From: DASRDS01 sp035652495
GTDB taxonomy: Bacteria; Gemmatimonadota; Gemmatimonadetes; Gemmatimonadales; Gemmatimonadaceae
DNA length: 64,000 bases
Direction: 5' to 3'
Assembly (NCBI GenBank): GCA_035652495.1
Contig: DASRDS010000204.1
Span: forward strand, 1-64,000
Shown here: piece after piece, positions 56,966-64,000 of the stretch
Layout of the letters: each line of letters starts with the position of its first letter
Position numbering within the stretch: position 1 is the stretch's first letter
Notes under the pieces: generated by a model
Seen by the model: only the letters and a program-made list of their open reading frames with translations
Database searches by the model: none
Told to the model about the DNA's origin: nothing
Program-made: the position numbers and the translations under genes

Positions 56966-58199
56966 GGACAACACAGTTGTAGACCGGCTTACATCGGCAG
57001 TGCGCACAGGTCAATCCGGTCGACAAGACGGTGCGTGACGTCGCTACGTAGGCCAGAGTGCTACAAAGCGCTCAGACGCGGCTCGTCATTCTCGTCATTG
57101 AAGCGCTTGCGTTAGTGCAAACAAGGTTGCCTCGGCACAGTCCGCTTTTGGTCTATGCCGGTGTTTGTGATCAGCTTGTTGGCTGCGTCTGTATGGCATC
57201 AAAGAAACATTCCATTCGTCAGACGGCTCGCCAACACTTGGCACCCGTCAAGTCGGTGAGTCATGCAAAACCGTTGGCACTGTCGTCCACAGCGCGTCGT
57301 AGTCAACATGCTTGCTAGAATCGCCGAAACGCCACCAAGTATGGATTGTGTCTTCGGGTCAAAAAGTGATTGACAATTACTTGTATCATGCGCTCGGAAC
57401 ACAGCTAATCGTCGATGTCGAGACAAGCGATCCAGCGGTAGCCGTTATGCATCTGCGGCAACCACTCCGTAGGCAGGCATTGTAGCCTCCGTCCGTGTGA
57501 CACCACGCGTTGGCGAGCAATCTTACGGTTGCCTATTAGAGAGGCGGCAAAGGTGTTAGCGTCGGTCCAGAGTGGGATCGGAATTGCGGCGGTCCGCATC
57601 GGCGGATTCTTGCGGACTGCCCCGACGGCGCCACGATACGACACATGTCATCGTCGCCGCGTACGGCGCGCGCCAGACGGCGGTCGCGACTCTCGTTCCC
57701 CTCCAGTCGCGTGTACTTCGGCTCTTCTTGGTTGCGAAGGAGCCGACAGACACACGTCTCTGAGCGAGGAGACCACGATCGCGAACCCCACTACCGACCA
57801 CTGCTACCAACAAGGTCACCCGAACGACAAGGGCAACCCTCCCAGAAAGACTGCTGACGCCGAACTGCGCATCGGAGCGGCGGAGTAGCGCGGGCCGAAA
57901 CGTGACGCCGCGCGTGGGTACATCGTTATCGGCGAGCGTTGCAGCTTTGCGTCGCTGCTGTTGCCGTTGGTCTCCACGCGCACTTGCTCTGGTCGCTCAG
58001 CCCGTGTCGCGCGAACGTCCCCCCAGCGCTGGGCGGTCACTGAGAGCGGTTTCTACCGAAGCCGCTTCGCTATCAATTCATTTGAATTCGATAAAGAGGC
58101 ACCGAATTGCAGGACCTGTCTCTTGTCATTGGGTGCGATTACGGCCGAGGAGGGGCGCTGGTCGTCCTAAGAAACGCGAGAATTGTGTAGGAGGACAGG
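56966..58199. other. 1.2-kb stretch with no recognised gene
   Basis: Short frames on both strands (up to about 120 codons) are Arg/Pro/Ser-rich and have no matching ribosome-binding sites. A leftward frame at 57405-57644, with NTFAASLIGNRKIARQRVVS and ending HNGYRWIACLDIDD, has protein-like composition but no identity. The second STN-like gene's promoter should be at its right end. Confidence 0.4.
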
Positions 58200-58907
58200 A
58201 TGAGAGAGTTATTCGTCGCGACGCTCGCAGCCGCATGCTGCGGTGGAGTCGGGTATGCAGCTGCCAGCTCAACGGCGGATGTGAGCGTGGCAAGTTTCTC
58301 ACTTCCCACAGCACTTCCGCCGTGCGGTATCGCCACGGCGGTCGTTCGTCTTGTCCGGGCAACAGACGTGCCAATCGCAATCGAAAGGACGTCGCGATGC
58401 CAGGGCGAGAATAGCTTTCCGCGGCTGGACGTCACGGCCGCAACGCGGTTCTCGCGAGTGCCTCTTCGGACTGTTCTCGATGTGCTCGTTGCACTCGACC
58501 CGTCATACGCGTGGGCTGAGAAGAACGGCGCCATCAGCGTACGGCCCATTAGTGCGGTCCACGACATGAGCAATGTGCTCAACTCTTCTATCCCTGCGGT
58601 GTCCCTAAAGCAAACGACGGCTGCGGCCGTACTTAGCCACCTCCTCGCCGTTCCCGTGAACGGGGAAGTCGACCAAAACGTGTTTGACTTCTCTTTTGCC
58701 GGAGGAACACTCGCGGACGCTCTGGATATCCTCATGCGAGCTGATCACGTTGTGTGGGATGCCGGCTTGATCATCCATCCAGACGCTCGCGCCGCGGACG
58801 GCGACCCGAGCTTGATGGTATCGCTTCGTACGCTTCACGGGGGTGGAATTTCGGTCGCGACCCCTGTTCGACGATTGATCACCCCAACGCAGATGCCACG
58901 TCCATAG
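58200..58907 (+). CDS. Exported STN/secretin-N-like protein 2, paralogue of 56158-56874
   Basis: 235 residues from ATG 58200 with AGGAGGACAGG upstream. Signal peptide ending GYAAAS. Two similar beta-alpha-beta modules, VPLRTVLDVLVALDPSYAWA and SFAGGTLADALDILMRADHV, share order and spacing with protein 1. STN domains bind TonB-system or sigma-regulator partners when fused to receptors; standalone exported versions have no settled function. A separate transcription unit ending in a strong hairpin. Confidence 0.6.
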   Translation: MRELFVATLAAACCGGVGYAAASSTADVSVASFSLPTALPPCGIATAVVRLVRATDVPIAIERTSRCQGENSFPRLDVTAATRFSRVPLRTVLDVLVALDPSYAWAEKNGAISVRPISAVHDMSNVLNSSIPAVSLKQTTAAAVLSHLLAVPVNGEVDQNVFDFSFAGGTLADALDILMRADHVVWDAGLIIHPDARAADGDPSLMVSLRTLHGGGISVATPVRRLITPTQMPRP

Positions 58908-58921
58908 GAGATAGGCCTGTC

Positions 58922-58962
58922 GAGACGGCCGTGTCGGTTCGCTCTTCCGACACGACCGTCTC
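58922..58962 (+). terminator. Long hairpin after the second STN-like gene
   Basis: A 16-bp stem with a single G/C-to-T mismatch (GAGACGGCCGTGTCGG at 58922-58937 with its near-complement at 58947-58962) around a 9-base loop, 15 bases after the stop codon. No T-tract. The remaining bases to about 59,208 hold no recognised gene. Confidence 0.55.
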
Positions 58963-59208
58963 TGGCCACTAATCGTCCCGTTTGGCCGCTCGCCCTCAAC
59001 TGCTCAAGCAAGGTGGCGACTTTTCCGCTCCCGGTGAGTCCGTTGTCGTCTTCTTGCCCCGCGCTGCGCGGTTCGGACCACAGGTGGCGTACCATTGCGT
59101 CCGCACGGAACGTCCGCCGCACGTGCTGACACACATCGGACAAGCCGACAACAACTTGAAGCGTACCGGGTTTGTCGGAGGGCCTATTCCGAAAGAGGAT
59201 GTGGGCCA

Positions 59209-59680
59209 TGCACGACCGAGCAAGTATTCTTCTGAAGTCCGCGAGCGCTTCGTCCGGCTGGCGCAGGAGCACACGGTGGAGCAGGTCTCGCATTGGGCCG
59301 CGGTCGCGGCCATCGCTCCGAAGGCAGGCTGTACCGTTGAGACGCTCCGGCGGTGGGTGCGCCAGGCCGAGCGAGACGCCGGCCAGCGCGGCGGCCTGAC
59401 CACCGACGAGCGCGCGGAGCTGAAACGACTGCAAGGCGAGTCGTGGAGCTGAAACCGCGAACGAGATTCTCAAGAAGGCGGCGGCGTTTTTCGCCCAGGC
59501 GGAGCTCGACCGCCGCGGGAAGTAGTGGTGGGCTTCATCAATGACCACCGCGAGACGTATGGGGGTCGAGTCGAGCTGCCGCGTCGTGCCGATCGCCCCA
59601 TCGACCTATTACCGGCATCGGGCCCGCCAGCTCGATCCGACGACCTGGCTGCGACTGCCTCTGCGAACCCTCGGGTGCTT
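59209..59680 (+). pseudogene. IS3-family (second type) orfA/orfB remnant
   Basis: KYSSEVRERFVRLAQEHTVE then GCTVETLRRWVRQAERDAGQ and RGGLTTDERAELKRL is a recognisable OrfA. The frame breaks near 59,440, after which another frame gives ANEILKKAAAFFAQAELDRR and stop. The start of OrfB (VGFINDHRETYG, RVVPIAPSTYYRHRARQLDP) follows with another break and is then truncated. This element differs in sequence from the one at 45-46 kb. It is joined to the tRNA-Asn fragment about 185 bases downstream. Confidence 0.75.
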
Positions 59681-59865
59681 ACCGGGATTTCGTGTTGCCT
59701 TTTCCTTGCCCTTTGCTGACACTCAAACGCGGATCGGCGCGGCAAACGCCGGCATCAGATTGATTCTTTTGATCGTCGACCGAACACGATTTTTCCGAGG
59801 TCAATGCGCGATCCGTCGACTCGATGCAATCGCTCGCAATACGCGGCAAGGCGGTCGTTTTTCGT

Positions 59866-59910
59866 CTGTTAACCGGAGGGTTGTTGGTTCGAGTCCAGCC
59901 TGAGGAGCCA
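59866..59910 (+). repeat. tRNA-Asn 3'-half fragment, inverted copy 3
   Basis: 45 bases from the anticodon loop (CTGTTAAC) to CCA, differing from the other two copies by one base in the T-stem (CCAGC instead of CCAAC). Orientation is opposite to copies 1 and 2. No 5' half precedes it. The IS481-type remnant follows 37 bases later, as at copy 1. Confidence 0.8.
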
Positions 59911-59947
59911 ATTGTTCAAGGTATGTTCCGGTCACATGGGTGACGGT

Positions 59948-60205
59948 TTATTCCGAGCACATAGGTAACACTTTCGAGCCGAAGGGATTCTCGATCGGCT
60001 CGACTCGTCTCACCTCGTCGTCGAAGTAGCCCAAATCGTAGTCCATGAAGGTCACGAGCCAGACGTGCTCGCCGACCTGCGTCACGCCGACGTTCTGGCC
60101 GGCGAAGACGTGACTCAGATTGATCTTGCGGCCGTGGAAGCAGATTCGGCCGCAGTGCGTGACGGTGACCTGTAGCGTGGACGGCAGAAGGAAGGGCAAT
60201 GTGCC
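59948..60205 (-). pseudogene. IS481-family transposase, C-terminal remnant
   Basis: The frame reads THCGRICFHGRKINLSHVFA, then GQNVGVTQVGEHVWLVTFMD, YDLGYFDDEVRRVEPIENPF and KVLPMCSE before a stop at 59948, the C-terminal barrel domain of IS481-type transposases. The DDE core is missing. Together with the outer end GGTATGTTCCGGTCACATGG it forms an inverted repeat with the copy at about 30.4-30.6 kb. The 356 bases from 60,206 to 60,561 show no other gene. Confidence 0.75.
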
Positions 60206-60561
60206 GATCATTAGCGATGTCTCCGATCGGCACGTACCGCACCCCAGGATCGAAGCTGCGTGATGAACGTCCTGGGTACCCGATCTTCGAGGTCGATCTC
60301 GACACAACCGATCCAGCGAGACCTCACCTAAACCCTGCGCTGCGACGACTGTTGGCACTCTACCGAGGTGCGTTAGCGACTCGGCTGAAAAAGCTAGTTA
60401 TCGCCGTCGCACCTGCGTCTCCGATGTGCCGCCACGCCAGCCAATCGTTCGCGGACGCTGTGACCGTCATGTTCTGAACCAGAGGCTCGGCTCGACTTGC
60501 CGTTAATAGCGCAATTCCTATGGGGCGCACACGAGTGTGCCTCCACTGCCTAAACGCCAGC

Positions 60562-62760
60562 TTACGAAATCTTGCGACCTCGAGAAACGTGCGGCAGGGA
60601 CTCGTTTGTCTGGACACCATGTTCGAGCGGTAACTGCGGCTCAGCTACTCGCCGTAGCCACGCCGGTGCATTGCGAAGAACAATTCGAAGCAACTCGCCG
60701 GGTTCGATCTTTCGAAGACCTTCCGCATGTAGCCGCGACCCATAAGCCATAGAACTGGCCGCAGTCCTGCGCAGAACGACGAACAAGCGCTCGACGAGTT
60801 CTGGCCTCGTCTTCAGCAACTTCGCGAGCGCCGGACGCGGGTACATCAAAAGATAAGAATTTGTTGCGATGGCGTCGGATCTATTCCAGAGAAACCGTAG
60901 CGGAGGTGCATCCCCATGCCCTCGGCCCATGTACGTGCAGACAAACAATGGAATGCCCCGGCGATCCTGTCGGTACCAGGGGTTCCTCTCTCTGGCCAAA
61001 GTACCGTGCGACACTCCTTTGGACTTTCCCGCATCGAGGTACTCCATCAGTTTCGGGTACCGTTTCTTGATCTCACCCTCAGGTAGATCGCAATCGATTA
61101 CGCATAACTGCGGGCACACACGAGGGTATCCATCTCGCTGGCGTTCAATAACATCATCACGCAGCGTTTTGACCTTTGGCAAAATGGGTCGCAGCGCCTC
61201 TTTAGGTATGCCAAGTCGAGACGCCAACGAGCGCTCGAGGATGAAGAAATCGTTTGCGCCGGTCGCAATTCCGCGAGACACAAAGAACAAATCACCGAGC
61301 CGAACGACTTCCGAGTCTTCGCTGTCGGAGACTCTCGGAATGGTCCACCTGGTGTCCGACGCGAGTTCATCAACGGAGACAGTCTGGGTAAACTCTGGAC
61401 GGCTGAGAGTTCCTCCCGACGTCATCGTTACCATGTCACCCGAGGTCGGCGATGTATTTTGAAACAAGACAACCGCGGGCAGCACTCTCGCATTCTCGAA
61501 CTGTTGGGCCGCATAGTCGAATCTGTGCACCCGCACCAGTCTGACCCGATGCGTGAGGTAGCGCCGCACTGCTTTTCCGTATGTCGTCTGCATGAATTCC
61601 GAAGGGATCAACCACGCGGCGACCGCGCCATCAGCCATCCATTGATGGCTTAACAACATAAAATACACATAGAGACCGGCCCGAGCATCAATACGGGTTC
61701 CCATCATCACGGACGCTCGTTCGCGCAACTCCATCTTGTACTTTGGTTCAATCGCCTGGTGTCTGAGATAAGGCGGATTTGCCAAGATCAAGTTCCGCGG
61801 CGGCAGTCTCTCCATGTGCAGGTAGTCGCCGAACATTACGTCCATACCACGATGAGACCACCGCCAGCGCGCCGCCTCTACCTGCCTCGGACTGATATCA
61901 ATACCGATGGACGACGATAGCCGGTCTTGGGGAACTAGCTGAAGTAGGGCACCATAAAACGCACCTGTTCCAACAGCGGGATCGCCGAAGTCAATCTTCT
62001 TCGCGTGGCCGTCGAGCAATTTGACCGCGGTATCAGCTATCTCTCGCGCCAACTCCGGAGGGGTCAGATGCACTTCAGGTTCCGTCAGCGTACCTGCCGC
62101 ATTACCCGCACCGCTTGGACCAACTCGAACTTCGGATCGACCGACGCGGTCGTAGTTACGCACAGACTCGTGCAGGTGAGCGCATAATAGCTCGCACAGT
62201 TCCAATCTGCGCTGTTTCGGCAGTTCAACTAACCAGTTCCAGTCAAGCTTCTCGTTGGTAGCTTGAAAGAACGTTTGGCGAAGTAATTCGCTGAATTCAC
62301 GCGGCCGAGTCGGTCGCTTCTTCCTAGCCGACTTGACAGGAATATGCGTCAACATCGTTCCGTCTGGCAGCGGGACCCTGAAATGCCAGTCGAAAGCCTG
62401 AATCCGCGTGAGCAGTTGCTCGCTGAACTCAGCCGACAATCCGTCGTACAGAGTGATGTGGAACTCACTGGCTGGATAGTCGGGCTTGTGTTCCAAAAGG
62501 ACCAAGTCATCGGCGCGGCACCGGATGTACACGGTTCGGTGCGGTCTACCGTTCCTGTCACTAAGAAACGAGCCAGGCTCGATAAGATCGATGTGGTTGA
62601 CAGGGGTATTGAGGTATTCGTGTGGAATCGACAGTTTCGAAAAGTATCTCACGGTCACGTGCGGCTTAGACCCAGAACCCGGCTCACACACTTTTCGCAC
62701 GAGTTCCAAGTGTGGTCCAACGACCGTGTCGGTGATGTACAGTACTGAAACGCTGGCCAC
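60562..62760 (-). CDS. N6-adenine DNA methyltransferase fused to an N-terminal 2H-phosphoesterase-like domain
   Basis: 732 residues from GTG 62760, directly after the nucleotidyltransferase stop (TAAGTG). The N-terminal 130 residues contain HVTVRY (His34) and HITLYD (His101), the paired H-x-T-x motifs of 2H (LigT/CPDase-type) phosphoesterases. From about 230 comes an Eco57I/TaqI-like methyltransferase: motif I DPAVGTGAF (260-268), IGIDIS, and the catalytic NPPY (328-331) in LILANPPYLRHQAI, with a target-recognition region to the C-terminus. No separate restriction gene is in view. The domain pairing is unusual. Confidence 0.8.
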   Translation of the reverse strand: MASVSVLYITDTVVGPHLELVRKVCEPGSGSKPHVTVRYFSKLSIPHEYLNTPVNHIDLIEPGSFLSDRNGRPHRTVYIRCRADDLVLLEHKPDYPASEFHITLYDGLSAEFSEQLLTRIQAFDWHFRVPLPDGTMLTHIPVKSARKKRPTRPREFSELLRQTFFQATNEKLDWNWLVELPKQRRLELCELLCAHLHESVRNYDRVGRSEVRVGPSGAGNAAGTLTEPEVHLTPPELAREIADTAVKLLDGHAKKIDFGDPAVGTGAFYGALLQLVPQDRLSSSIGIDISPRQVEAARWRWSHRGMDVMFGDYLHMERLPPRNLILANPPYLRHQAIEPKYKMELRERASVMMGTRIDARAGLYVYFMLLSHQWMADGAVAAWLIPSEFMQTTYGKAVRRYLTHRVRLVRVHRFDYAAQQFENARVLPAVVLFQNTSPTSGDMVTMTSGGTLSRPEFTQTVSVDELASDTRWTIPRVSDSEDSEVVRLGDLFFVSRGIATGANDFFILERSLASRLGIPKEALRPILPKVKTLRDDVIERQRDGYPRVCPQLCVIDCDLPEGEIKKRYPKLMEYLDAGKSKGVSHGTLARERNPWYRQDRRGIPLFVCTYMGRGHGDAPPLRFLWNRSDAIATNSYLLMYPRPALAKLLKTRPELVERLFVVLRRTAASSMAYGSRLHAEGLRKIEPGELLRIVLRNAPAWLRRVAEPQLPLEHGVQTNESLPHVSRGRKIS

Positions 62761-63747
62761 TTATACCACCAACTGCCTCAGTAGGCGGAGCTCTGAATCC
62801 GTCTCGTCGATGATACGGAGCAACTCGAACATTGCATCACCGTACTCGTTAGCTTGCGTGAACATCTGTCGCCGCTGAGCCTTGTCTTTGAAGTGTGCCT
62901 CCAGCTCGGATGTTGGTAAGCCGGTCAACTCAAGAAACGCAGAGTATTTCTCCAAAAGGTAGCCCACTGCGTTTGATGCAGCAGGTACTCGTGATGGTAT
63001 GCCTTCTAGTCTTTGCCTCGGAGTTAAACGCGTGAGCGAAATCACTTGTTCTTGACTTACCGGCGCCGGCAGACTACCGAGCGCAGCTATGGTCGCGAAA
63101 CATGTCGTCATGCGACTATATTTGAGCTTGAAATTTCTTACCTTTTGCTTGATCTTACGAATCTCGTCACCTGTCCTCAAGTTACGTTTGTTTTCGTAAT
63201 TCAAGAGAAGCGTCTTCCAGTAGCGGCAAATGTCATTCAACAAGAACGTGGCCTGAAAATTACTGGGATGATCCGGGAAATCCTTAAAATATGAGTCGAT
63301 GATTTCGCGGATTATTGAGTCATATGTGTTATGTCCGTACAAACACGAGCTCTCCAGCAAAAGAAGCATTCGAGCCGTGAAATAATTCATCTGGTCGTCT
63401 GTCGGCCCACCTAGGTGTTTCAGTATTTCGTTCGAATGGAGGAAAACGAGATACTCGCAGTCATTTGAGAATTGAGGGAATCCTAGTCCCTCAACAATGT
63501 CGATGATCTTACCGAAAATGTTCAGCTCGCGAGTCCGTGGATTAGCGAGTGCAGACTTGTCACCAGAGACTAAGAAGAACATGTCAATGTCGGAGTGCTG
63601 ACTGGCTTCGAGACGACCGTAGGATCCGGCGCTAAATATCGTCAGTTCGGGAAAATCCTTGAGGCCAGGCAAATCCGCGAAAGCCCGCCTCAACTGATCA
63701 AGTCGGTCTTGCGAAAATCTCACACGGGCGTCCGCTGTTGTCGACAT
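62761..63747 (-). CDS. Nucleotidyltransferase-fold protein
   Basis: 328 residues. The Pol-beta superfamily motif is GSYGRLEASQHSDIDMFFLV (41-60), with the metal-binding Asp53 and Asp55; a long all-helical C-terminal part follows, including RNLRTGDEIRKIKQKVRNFK. This resembles GlnD/DUF294-like rather than CBASS CD-NTase sequences, but the distinction by eye is not firm. Translation is coupled to the methyltransferase fusion gene and is divergent from a patatin-like gene. Confidence 0.82.
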   Translation of the reverse strand: MSTTADARVRFSQDRLDQLRRAFADLPGLKDFPELTIFSAGSYGRLEASQHSDIDMFFLVSGDKSALANPRTRELNIFGKIIDIVEGLGFPQFSNDCEYLVFLHSNEILKHLGGPTDDQMNYFTARMLLLLESSCLYGHNTYDSIIREIIDSYFKDFPDHPSNFQATFLLNDICRYWKTLLLNYENKRNLRTGDEIRKIKQKVRNFKLKYSRMTTCFATIAALGSLPAPVSQEQVISLTRLTPRQRLEGIPSRVPAASNAVGYLLEKYSAFLELTGLPTSELEAHFKDKAQRRQMFTQANEYGDAMFELLRIIDETDSELRLLRQLVV

Positions 63748-63941
63748 GTCCTAGTTCCGCGCCAGGGATGACGATGGCACGTCAGCTGACATTTTACTCG
63801 AACTGTCGACGTGAGCGCCGAGACCATCTGGACCAACGGATGTCCTTTGCGTGCAATCATTTGACGGATGGCCTGAAACATCGACGTGCGGCTTGCTGAA
63901 TTGGGTGTTTAGCAGGTGCTACGATTCATACGGAGAACGAA

Positions 63942-64000
63942 TTGGCAGATAGATTCCAAGTCCTCTCATTGGATGGCGGCGGCGCGAGAGGGTTATTCGC
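63942..64000 (+). CDS. Patatin-like phospholipase, N-terminus (continues beyond window)
   Basis: A TTG at 63942 with GGAG seven bases upstream starts ADRFQVLSLDGGGARGLF, the oxyanion-hole region (D-G-G-G-x-R-G) of patatin-like lipases. The catalytic G-x-S-x-G and D-G-A/G would lie beyond the window. Patatins of this type serve as effectors in CBASS and related anti-phage systems, and also occur alone. It is transcribed away from the nucleotidyltransferase gene across a 194-base gap. Confidence 0.7.
   Translation, partial: MADRFQVLSLDGGGARGLF

Noticed and set aside
57529..58414. Overlapping plus-strand frames between the two STN-like genes
   Set aside because: Composition is Arg/Pro/Ser-rich, starts lack ribosome-binding sites, and no motif is recognisable.
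62761..64000. CBASS system (CD-NTase plus patatin effector)
   Set aside because: The nucleotidyltransferase motif looks more like the GlnD/DUF294 type, the two genes are divergent rather than in one operon, and the patatin is cut by the window edge. Kept only as a possibility within the defence finding.

Overview
The window is high-GC, gene-dense bacterial DNA. Oar-like TonB-dependent receptors with an N-terminal carboxypeptidase-regulatory domain, a DUF2934 protein, secreted creatininase and DinB proteins, a CusF/heavy-metal-domain protein and many tiny exported proteins point to an Acidobacteriota-like organism, possibly Vicinamibacteria. That placement is inference from gene content; there is no rRNA in the window.

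1-29 kb is an orderly metal (mainly copper and zinc-type) homeostasis and envelope region. It holds two paralogous TonB-dependent receptors around a P-type metal ATPase, a LytS/LytTR two-component pair, and a four-gene operon encoding a DUF2934 protein, a creatininase-like protein, a small Cys protein and a beta-barrel. Next come a three-gene operon whose first product is a P-type ATPase fused to an SPFH/HflK domain and is followed by two more SPFH proteins, a ZnuCB-like ABC pair, an orphan MacB-like permease, and a tightly overlapping copper cassette (CopD, CopC, CusF/HMBD protein, BNR-like lipoprotein, Cys/His peptide, cytochrome c, PCuAC, SCO1). Three tiny single-pass membrane proteins sharing a W-M-(W/I)-(Q/R)-H-S motif are scattered through it. 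Two exported Cys/His-rich proteins share a C-x-C...T-C-P-M-H-H signature.

29-46.4 kb is a mosaic. It contains truncated genes, IS481, IS5 and IS3 remnants, a tyrosine integrase with two frameshifts, a frameshifted HEPN protein, and small hypotheticals. It also holds three apparently healthy housekeeping-type genes (MscS channel, GlgX, GH63-like glucosidase) lying between two direct copies of a tRNA-Asn 3'-half. A third, inverted copy is at 59.87 kb. No intact tRNA gene was seen.

46.6-58.9 kb carries an unusual divergent locus of lower GC. Leftward run a 10-cysteine exported peptide, a membrane-anchored thioredoxin-like protein, a GNAT and a sulfotransferase. Rightward run an RHH-like protein, an exported protein, a TonB-dependent receptor, an acyl carrier protein, a ketosynthase-like protein lacking the nucleophile, an intact ketosynthase and an STN-like exported protein. 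A paralogue of the last lies about 1.3 kb further on. This looks like a dedicated system for making, modifying and moving a peptide or acyl product across the envelope, and I could not match it to a described system.

59-64 kb has IS remnants and then a defence-like locus: a 2H-phosphoesterase/N6-adenine methyltransferase fusion translationally coupled to a nucleotidyltransferase, with a patatin-like gene starting divergently at the window edge.
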